A DNA stretch of 35,828 bases from assembly GCF_016803395.1 (NCBI RefSeq), contig NZ_JAEVHL010000043.1, positions 1 to 35,828 on the forward strand, in the 5' to 3' direction. The DNA is from Micromonospora tarensis (GTDB taxonomy: Bacteria > Actinomycetota > Actinomycetes > Mycobacteriales > Micromonosporaceae). Under the pieces are notes generated by a model, which worked only from the letters and a program-made list of their open reading frames with translations, did no database searches and was not told the DNA's origin. Below are positions 30,784 through 35,828 of the stretch, in pieces. Within the stretch, counting starts at the first letter, position 1, and the number at the start of each line of letters is the position of its first letter. The translations under genes were made by a program, and so were the position numbers.

Positions 30784-32178
30784 ATGGCCGAGACCGTGAC
30801 CCCCACGGTGGACGACACCCCGCCGCCGGCGAGCACCCGCCGCGAGCGCCGTGGCTGGTACATCTACGACTGGGCGAACTCCGCGTTCCAGACCACCGTG
30901 ATCACCGTGTTCCTGGGCCCGTTCCTCACCACCGTCGCCGAACTGGCCGCCGGGTGCGAACTGGGCGCGGAGAGCTGCCACGGGTACGTGTACCCGCTGG
31001 GCGTCAAGGTCGCCGCCGGGTCCTACTACCCGTACCTGATCTCGCTGTCGGTGTTCCTCACCGTGTTCGTGCTGCCGGTGATCGGGGCGATCGCCGACCG
31101 GTCGACGCAGAAGAAGCGACTGCTCGGTGGTGCGGCGTTCCTCGGCGCGGGCGCCACCACGGCGATGGCGTTCGTCACCGGCGAGCGCTACCTGCTCGGC
31201 GGGGCGCTCTTCCTGGTCGCCAACATCTCCTTCGGCGCGGCCCTGGTGGTCTACAACTCGTTCCTGCCGCAGCTCGGCGGCCCGGACGAACGCGACCGCA
31301 TCTCCAGTCGCGGCTGGGCGCTGGGCTACCTCGGCGGTGGCCTGCTGCTGGCGTTCAACCTGGTCGCGGTCACCCTGTTCAGTGCCGACGACAACCCGCA
31401 GCGCACCCTGGACCTGGCCCGCTGGTCGATCGTCTCCGCCGGCGTGTGGTGGGCGGTGTTCACCGTGGTGCCGCTGCGCTGGCTGCGGGAACGCCCCAGC
31501 GCGGCGGCGGCGCTGGCCCGGCAGGGCAACGTGCTGACCGACGGGTTCCGGCAACTCGGCCACACCCTGCGGGAGATCAAGGCGTACCCGTTGACGCTCT
31601 TCTTCCTGCTGGCCTTCCTGGTCTACAACGACGGCATCCAGACCGTCATCACCCTGGCCAGTCAGTACGGCACCGAGGAACTGCGCCTGGAGCAGAGCCA
31701 CCTGATCGTCACCATCCTGCTGGTGCAGTTCCTCGCCTTCGGCGGCGCGCTGAGCCTCGGCGCGCTGGCCACCCGCATCGGCGCCTGGAAGACGGTGCTG
31801 CTCAGTCTGGTGCTCTGGACCGCTGTGATCATCGGCGCGTTCCGGCTGCCGGCGGAGGCGCCGGTGCCCTTCATGATCCTCGGCGCGGCCATCGGCCTGG
31901 TCCTCGGCGGCAGCCAGGCACTGAGCCGGTCGCTGTTCAGCCAGCTCATTCCGGCCGGCCGGGAGGGCGAGTACTACGGCTTCTACGAGATCAGCGACAA
32001 GGGCACCAGTTGGCTCGGCCCGCTCGCGTTCGGCCTGGTGTTCCAGCTCACCGCCTCCTACCGGGTGGGCCTGGTCTCACTGCTGATCTTCTTCGTGGTC
32101 GGGTTCCTGCTGCTGGCCGCCGTGCCGGTCCGCCGCGCCATCGTCGCCGCCGGCAACACGCCGCCCCGAGTGCTCTGA
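30784..32178 (+). CDS. UMF1 (Atg22-like) MFS transporter
   Basis: 464-aa 12-helix carrier of the UMF1/Atg22 branch of the major facilitator superfamily. It begins RRGWYIYDWANSAFQTTVITVFLGPFLTTV, the signature of this branch, then VLPVIGAIADRSTQKKRLL and the FSQLIPAGREGEYYGFYEISDKGTSWLGPLAF block. In fungi the relative effluxes amino acids from the vacuole; bacterial substrates are unclear. AAGGA precedes the ATG. Follows GDPD closely, so a shared role in reuse of lipid head groups is possible (inference). Confidence 0.92.
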   Translation: MAETVTPTVDDTPPPASTRRERRGWYIYDWANSAFQTTVITVFLGPFLTTVAELAAGCELGAESCHGYVYPLGVKVAAGSYYPYLISLSVFLTVFVLPVIGAIADRSTQKKRLLGGAAFLGAGATTAMAFVTGERYLLGGALFLVANISFGAALVVYNSFLPQLGGPDERDRISSRGWALGYLGGGLLLAFNLVAVTLFSADDNPQRTLDLARWSIVSAGVWWAVFTVVPLRWLRERPSAAAALARQGNVLTDGFRQLGHTLREIKAYPLTLFFLLAFLVYNDGIQTVITLASQYGTEELRLEQSHLIVTILLVQFLAFGGALSLGALATRIGAWKTVLLSLVLWTAVIIGAFRLPAEAPVPFMILGAAIGLVLGGSQALSRSLFSQLIPAGREGEYYGFYEISDKGTSWLGPLAFGLVFQLTASYRVGLVSLLIFFVVGFLLLAAVPVRRAIVAAGNTPPRVL

Positions 32179-32220
32179 GCCGGCATCCCGCGCCCGGGCT
32201 ATCCGGGCCGGTCAATGGGT

Positions 32221-32226
32221 TAGGCT
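32221..32226 (+). promoter_or_regulatory. Candidate -10 (TAGGCT) of the thymidine kinase gene
   Basis: TAGGCT (TANNNT) ends 8 nt before GTG 32235; leaderless or near-leaderless transcription is likely, as no Shine-Dalgarno sequence is seen. The same hexamer occurs at 14662-14667 before the YbaB-like gene. Confidence 0.4.
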
Positions 32227-32234
32227 GCCCGACC

Positions 32235-32951
32235 GTGACCGACGATGCCGCCACCGCCCCGACCTGCCTGGCCCACCCGTTCCCCGGCCAGCCACCCGCT
32301 CCGGCCGGGTGCGTGGCCGCCCGTGGGCTCGACGGGCGTCCGGTGCACGCGGCGGCGTTGAAGTTCTTCTGGGGGCCGATGGACTGCGGCAAGTCCACGA
32401 TGGCGTTGCAGATGAACTACAACCACGCCCGGCAGGGCCGTCGCGGGCTGGTCACCACCCGCATCGACAGGTCACTGGGGCCGCAGGTCACCACCCGCAT
32501 CGGCCTGGCCCACGAGGCCATCGAGGTCACCGACGACCTGGACCTGCGGGCCCTGGTGCGCGGCCGATGGGCCGACGGGGTACGCGTCGACTACCTGATC
32601 TGCGACGAGGCGTGCTTCTACACCGTCGAGCACGTGGAGCAGATGGCCGAGCTGGTCGACAGCTACGACGTGGACGTGTTCGCGTTCGGCCTGGCCACCG
32701 ACTTCCGGTCCTGCCTGTTCCCCGCCACCCAACGCCTCTTCGAGCTGGCCGACGAGGTGGCCCGCATCCAGGTCGAGGTGCTCTGCTGGTGCGGGCGGGA
32801 AGGGCTGCTCAACGCCCGGGTCGTCGACGGGCGGGTGGTCCGCGAGGGCGCCCAGGTCGTCATCGGCGACACCGTGGACACCGCCGAGGTGCGTTACCAG
32901 GTGCTCTGCCGCCGGCACTACCGCAGCGGCGACCTCGGCCCCCGCGACTGA
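32235..32951 (+). CDS. tdk: Thymidine kinase (type II)
   Basis: 238-aa enzyme that phosphorylates thymidine to dTMP in the salvage pathway. Shows the P-loop FFWGPMDCGKST, the Walker-B-like VDYLICDEACFY, the FAFGLATDFRSCLFPAT lasso region and a C-terminal zinc site with LCWCGREG and LCRRHY. Compared with most bacterial type II kinases, the N-terminus carries about 37 extra residues (rich in P and A) before the P-loop. GTG 32235 was chosen from the -10 position; a later start is possible. Upstream frames in the MFS gene are not part of this protein. Confidence 0.93.
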   Translation: MTDDAATAPTCLAHPFPGQPPAPAGCVAARGLDGRPVHAAALKFFWGPMDCGKSTMALQMNYNHARQGRRGLVTTRIDRSLGPQVTTRIGLAHEAIEVTDDLDLRALVRGRWADGVRVDYLICDEACFYTVEHVEQMAELVDSYDVDVFAFGLATDFRSCLFPATQRLFELADEVARIQVEVLCWCGREGLLNARVVDGRVVREGAQVVIGDTVDTAEVRYQVLCRRHYRSGDLGPRD

Positions 32952-33010
32952 GCCACCCGCCGCGCACACCCCACACCCGGTGAGTGGACCTCGGCCCGGC
33001 GGCGAGTCGG

Positions 33011-34204
33011 TCACCGTTCACGCGCTGGTGACCGGAACCGGTCGGTCAGGATCACGGCGACGGTCACCGCCAACGCCGCCGTGGCGCACGCCGCGACGGG
33101 TGCCGCCAATCCCACCCCGACCGGCACCAACGCCAGCAGGATCACCACCGCCGTGATCCGGCTGGTCGGCCGGATCCGCAACAGCACCGCCTGGTAGGCG
33201 GCGTGCCCGGCCAGGAACAGCGCCGGGCCGCCCAGGGTGAACAGCGCGGCAGCCGTGGTGACGCGGGCACCGGGTTGGCGCAGCAGGTGCTCGTCACCCG
33301 CCGAGGTGACGATGATGCCGGCGACCATCACGGGGTGCAGGTAGTTGAACGCCAGCCGACCCAGGGCGCCGGTGCGTTCACCGGCGTCCGCGATGACCTT
33401 CGCCGCCGCCGGCGCCGACCGGGCGAAATACACCCACCACAGCGCCACCGAACCGGCGAACGCCAGCAGGAACGCACCGGACATCGTCAGGTCCAGTTGC
33501 TGCGCGAGGGTGCTTCCGGTGACCAGGATCGACTCACCCAGGGCGATGAGGATGAACGCCTGGCACCGCTCGGCCAGGTGCCCACCCTCCACCATCCACC
33601 GCTCCGCGGGGCTACGGCCCAGACCGGGCACCGGGAACCCGGTCGACAGGCCGATCACCTCGATCACGATCGCCGCCGCCCACACCGCCTCCTGGAGGGC
33701 GCCGCCGAGCACCGCGCCGAGCACCACCAGCAGGGACGTCCCGGCGAACCACGGCAGCGTCTTCTGAAACCCGTCGACCAGCCACGGCTGGCCCTGCACC
33801 GCCCACAGCGCGAACACGGTGCGGCCCACCTGCAAAGTCACGTAGACCAGCGCGAAGACCAGCCCGGCGCTGTCGAACGCGTCGGGGATCGCCGCCGAGA
33901 GCAGCAGACTGCCCAACATCAGCGCGATCAGCAGCGCCCGCACCGGCGCCTGGTCGGGTCGCAACCAGTTCGTCCCCCAGGCGGTGTAGATCCACACGAA
34001 CCAGACCAGCGCCAGCAGGAGCGCGGTGCGTGCGGCGCCACGCCAGTCCGGGTGCGCGATCAGGTAGTGCGCCAACTGGGTGGTGGTGAAGATGAAGACC
34101 AGGTCGAAGAAGAGCTCCATCGACGTGGTCTGCTCCACTCCCCGACGCTCGCGTAGCAACCAGGGCCGCTTCGGCCGAACGAGCGGGGGCTCAGAACGGG
34201 TCAC
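33011..34204 (-). CDS. Low-temperature-requirement A (LtrA) family membrane protein
   Basis: About 397-aa membrane protein of the LtrA family, function unknown. Typical features: RERRGVEQTTSMELFFDLVFIFTTTQLAHYL at the start and HLAERCQAFILIALGESILVTGSTLAQ in the middle, with about ten to twelve hydrophobic helices. GTG 34204 is chosen because it lies inside the end of the upstream gene (14 nt overlap with its stop), giving translational coupling; a longer frame starts in the upstream gene. Arg-rich N-terminus fits positive-inside orientation. Confidence 0.87.
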   Translation of the reverse strand: MTRSEPPLVRPKRPWLLRERRGVEQTTSMELFFDLVFIFTTTQLAHYLIAHPDWRGAARTALLLALVWFVWIYTAWGTNWLRPDQAPVRALLIALMLGSLLLSAAIPDAFDSAGLVFALVYVTLQVGRTVFALWAVQGQPWLVDGFQKTLPWFAGTSLLVVLGAVLGGALQEAVWAAAIVIEVIGLSTGFPVPGLGRSPAERWMVEGGHLAERCQAFILIALGESILVTGSTLAQQLDLTMSGAFLLAFAGSVALWWVYFARSAPAAAKVIADAGERTGALGRLAFNYLHPVMVAGIIVTSAGDEHLLRQPGARVTTAAALFTLGGPALFLAGHAAYQAVLLRIRPTSRITAVVILLALVPVGVGLAAPVAACATAALAVTVAVILTDRFRSPARER

Positions 34205-34649
34205 CGCACACCCGCCAGTCCCCGTCCTCGCGGACCACCGGCAGCCGACGTTCCTCACTGATCCCGCCGTCGCGGGTCACCTTCACCGTCACCGTGCCCT
34301 GCGGTCGCCCGCCACGGGTGGCGACCGACACGTCGGTGATCTCGTAGTCGGTGACCATCGGTGGGGTACGCACCCAACTGGTGAAGCCGATCGCGCTCCA
34401 CCGGCTGCGCGCGTCCGCGCAGAGCCGCTCGTACGCCCGGTCGCTGTCACCGAGCGCCACCTCGTTGAGGAAACCGTCGGCGGTCTCCCGGATCGGGCCG
34501 GCGGCCTGCCGAACGGTCTGCAGGTTCCAGGCACCCAACCCGGCCACCCCGACGCAGCACAGCGCCACACCGAACCCGGCGAACGCCAACCCGGTGCGCA
34601 TCGGGCGGTGCCGCCGGGCCGGTCGGCTCCACGACTGACCGGCACCCAC
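34191..34649 (-). CDS. Membrane-anchored DUF4878-like (NTF2-like) protein
   Basis: 152-aa protein: a short basic N-terminus, one transmembrane helix (about 18-42, LAFAGFGVALCCVGVAGLGAW), then a soluble outer domain with FLNEVALGDSDRAYERLCADARSRWS and a C-terminal GTVTVKVTRDGGISEERRLPVVREDGDWRVCGDPF strand pair. The pattern resembles DUF4878/NTF2-like extracytoplasmic domains; function unknown. TACGGT lies 8 nt before GTG 34649, suggesting near-leaderless transcription. The stop overlaps the LtrA start. Confidence 0.72.
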   Translation of the reverse strand: MGAGQSWSRPARRHRPMRTGLAFAGFGVALCCVGVAGLGAWNLQTVRQAAGPIRETADGFLNEVALGDSDRAYERLCADARSRWSAIGFTSWVRTPPMVTDYEITDVSVATRGGRPQGTVTVKVTRDGGISEERRLPVVREDGDWRVCGDPF

Positions 34650-34795
34650 GACTACCGACCGTAGAGAACACCCTCACGCCGGAGCACGACAAGCCGAAAA
34701 CTGGGTGCGCCCGATGGGCAGGTGTGCCCTGTTCGCGGTGGCTGCGGATCGTCTACCGTCGGCGCACACCCCCGAGCAGTGCCAGGAGCCATTCG

Positions 34796-35828
34796 ATGAG
34801 CCGTTTCGTGCAGCCGGTACCACCCCCCGCCGATCCGTACGCCGGTGACGCTCTGCTGCGGTCCTGGCTGGAGCGTCACCTCGGCCCGGCCGGGCACGCC
34901 GCCGCGAAGGGCCGGCTGCACGACCTGGCCGCCGACGTCACCGGGCCACTGCGCGCGGCGCACGCCGACGCGGAGGCACACCCGCCGACGCTGGTCCGCT
35001 ACGACCCGTGGGGCGCCCGGGTCGACCGCATCGACACCTCCGCCGGCTGGCAGGAGCAGCGTGCCGCCGCCGCCCGGCATGCCGTGGTCGCGCTGCCCTA
35101 CCTGCCGGACGCGCGCGGCACCTGGGGGGCCGCCGCCCGCGTGGTGCAACACGCCCTGCTGCACCTGTACGGTCCGGAGTCGGCGACGTTCTCCTGCCCG
35201 GTGGCGATGGCCGACGGGGCGGCGGCGCTGCTCAGCCTGCCGGACGTCGACGGCGCGGTCCGCGACGCGTGGCTGCCCCGGCTGCTCTCCACGGACCCGG
35301 GCACGGCGATCACCAGCGGGCAGTGGATGACCGAGTCGCAGGGCGGTTCCGACCTGGGTCGGTCCAGCACTGTCGGCCGACCCGCTGCCGATGGTTCGTG
35401 GCGGCTGACCGGGGAGAAGTGGTTCTGCTCCGCCGCCGACGCGGCGATGGCGGTGGCGCTGGCCCGACCGGAGGGTGCCGGGCGCGGCAGTCGGGTGCTC
35501 GCGCCGTTCCTCGTGCCCCGGTACGCGGTCGACTCGCCACTGCCCGGCGGTGTGGCACCGGGCGCACCCGCGCCGGGGGTCACCGTGCACCGCCTCAAGG
35601 ACAAGCTCGGCACCCGGGCGCTGCCCACCGCCGAGATCGGTCTGCGCGACGCGTACGCCGTTCCGCTGGGCGATCCGGCGGTGCCCGGTCTGGTCCGGGC
35701 GATGACCCTGGTCGTGGTGACCCGGGTGCACAACGCCGCCGCGGCGGCCGGCGGCATGCGGCGGGGTCTCGCCTACGCCCGCGCGTACGCCGACGTGCGG
35801 CACGTGGCCGGCGGCGCGTGGCGTCCGC
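34796..35828 (+). CDS. Acyl-CoA dehydrogenase, AidB-like, 3' end outside the window
   Basis: Flavin-dependent acyl-CoA dehydrogenase of the AidB-like group; may oxidise branched acyl-CoA or protect DNA in the manner of AidB, not decidable here. The open frame has no stop before 35828. Evidence: SCPVAMADGAAALL, then the FAD/substrate motif GQWMTESQGGSDLGRSS, WRLTGEKWFCSAADAAMAVALARPEG and VHRLKDKLGTRALPTAEI, all typical. The first 50 or so residues (QPVPPPADPYAGDALLRSWL...) also fit AidB. AGGAG lies 8 nt before ATG 34796. The C-terminal helical domain is cut off by the window edge. Confidence 0.92.
   Translation, partial: MSRFVQPVPPPADPYAGDALLRSWLERHLGPAGHAAAKGRLHDLAADVTGPLRAAHADAEAHPPTLVRYDPWGARVDRIDTSAGWQEQRAAAARHAVVALPYLPDARGTWGAAARVVQHALLHLYGPESATFSCPVAMADGAAALLSLPDVDGAVRDAWLPRLLSTDPGTAITSGQWMTESQGGSDLGRSSTVGRPAADGSWRLTGEKWFCSAADAAMAVALARPEGAGRGSRVLAPFLVPRYAVDSPLPGGVAPGAPAPGVTVHRLKDKLGTRALPTAEIGLRDAYAVPLGDPAVPGLVRAMTLVVVTRVHNAAAAAGGMRRGLAYARAYADVRHVAGGAWRP

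Noticed and set aside
30954..32234. Thymidine kinase frame extended upstream through the MFS gene
   Set aside because: The extension is out of frame with the transporter and low-complexity; kinase homology starts near 32340 and a -10 element precedes GTG 32235.
1..35828. CRISPR arrays, tRNA or rRNA genes, IS transposases
   Set aside because: No regularly spaced repeats, no cloverleaf or rRNA signature, and no transposase motif seen on either strand.

Overview
The window is very GC-rich, with many GTG (and one TTG) starts, many apparently leaderless promoters (a TANNNT-type -10 ending 6-8 nt before the start codon), a glycine riboswitch before gcvP, an Eis-type acetyltransferase and a type VII secretion (ESX-like) effector cassette. 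This points to a filamentous actinobacterium, most likely Micromonosporaceae (Micromonospora/Salinispora-like). That placement is inference from style and gene families, not from a marker gene. No rRNA, tRNA, CRISPR array or transposase gene was seen.

Layout. 1-4.3 kb: Sir2 deacylase, glycine riboswitch plus gcvP, and a small DUF5999-type protein. 4.3-10.9 kb: pabB, def, a TSUP permease with a tiny membrane ORF in front, a secreted or cytosolic endo/exonuclease-phosphatase-fold hydrolase, a secreted M14 peptidase whose 3' end looks frameshifted, and a fasciclin lipoprotein. 10.9-12.8 kb: a tyrosine recombinase with a complete active site, a dif-like palindrome across its start codon, one unknown gene, and then a very good 28-bp chromosomal dif candidate embedded in the 3' end of an alpha/beta hydrolase gene. 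13.7-14.6 kb: a PhzF-family gene that seems to have lost its start codon. 14.7-16.9 kb: a compact five-gene cassette (YbaB-like, WXG100-like, CpnT-N-like membrane protein, EndoU nuclease toxin, candidate immunity protein). 17.1-23 kb: zwf, an OxlT-like MFS carrier with a 41-aa partner, SDR, a 30-aa lipoprotein ORF, PrxQ/Bcp, a DUF6319-like protein. 22.6-26 kb: divergent MarR pair with an operator array, a beta-propeller protein, an Eis-like acetyltransferase. 26-28.5 kb: cydAB behind a TACTACG-type palindrome. 28.6-35.8 kb: PlsC, a 584-bp gap with remnants and nested inverted repeats, GDPD, an Atg22/UMF1-type MFS, thymidine kinase, LtrA, a small membrane protein and an acyl-CoA dehydrogenase cut by the window edge.

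Most interesting. (1) The recombinase / two dif-like sites / single-gene arrangement at 10.9-12.8 kb, which is either the replication terminus with a local recombinase or a small Xer-type module beside dif. (2) The EndoU toxin cassette, in which the secretion-type N-terminal protein and the nuclease are separated by one in-frame TAG, yet the nuclease has its own strong ribosome binding site. (3) A candidate immunity gene of no family recognised here. Plus-strand base composition also switches regionally (G-rich, then C-rich from about 4.3 kb, G-rich again from about 12 kb, C-rich from about 23.1 kb) regardless of gene direction.
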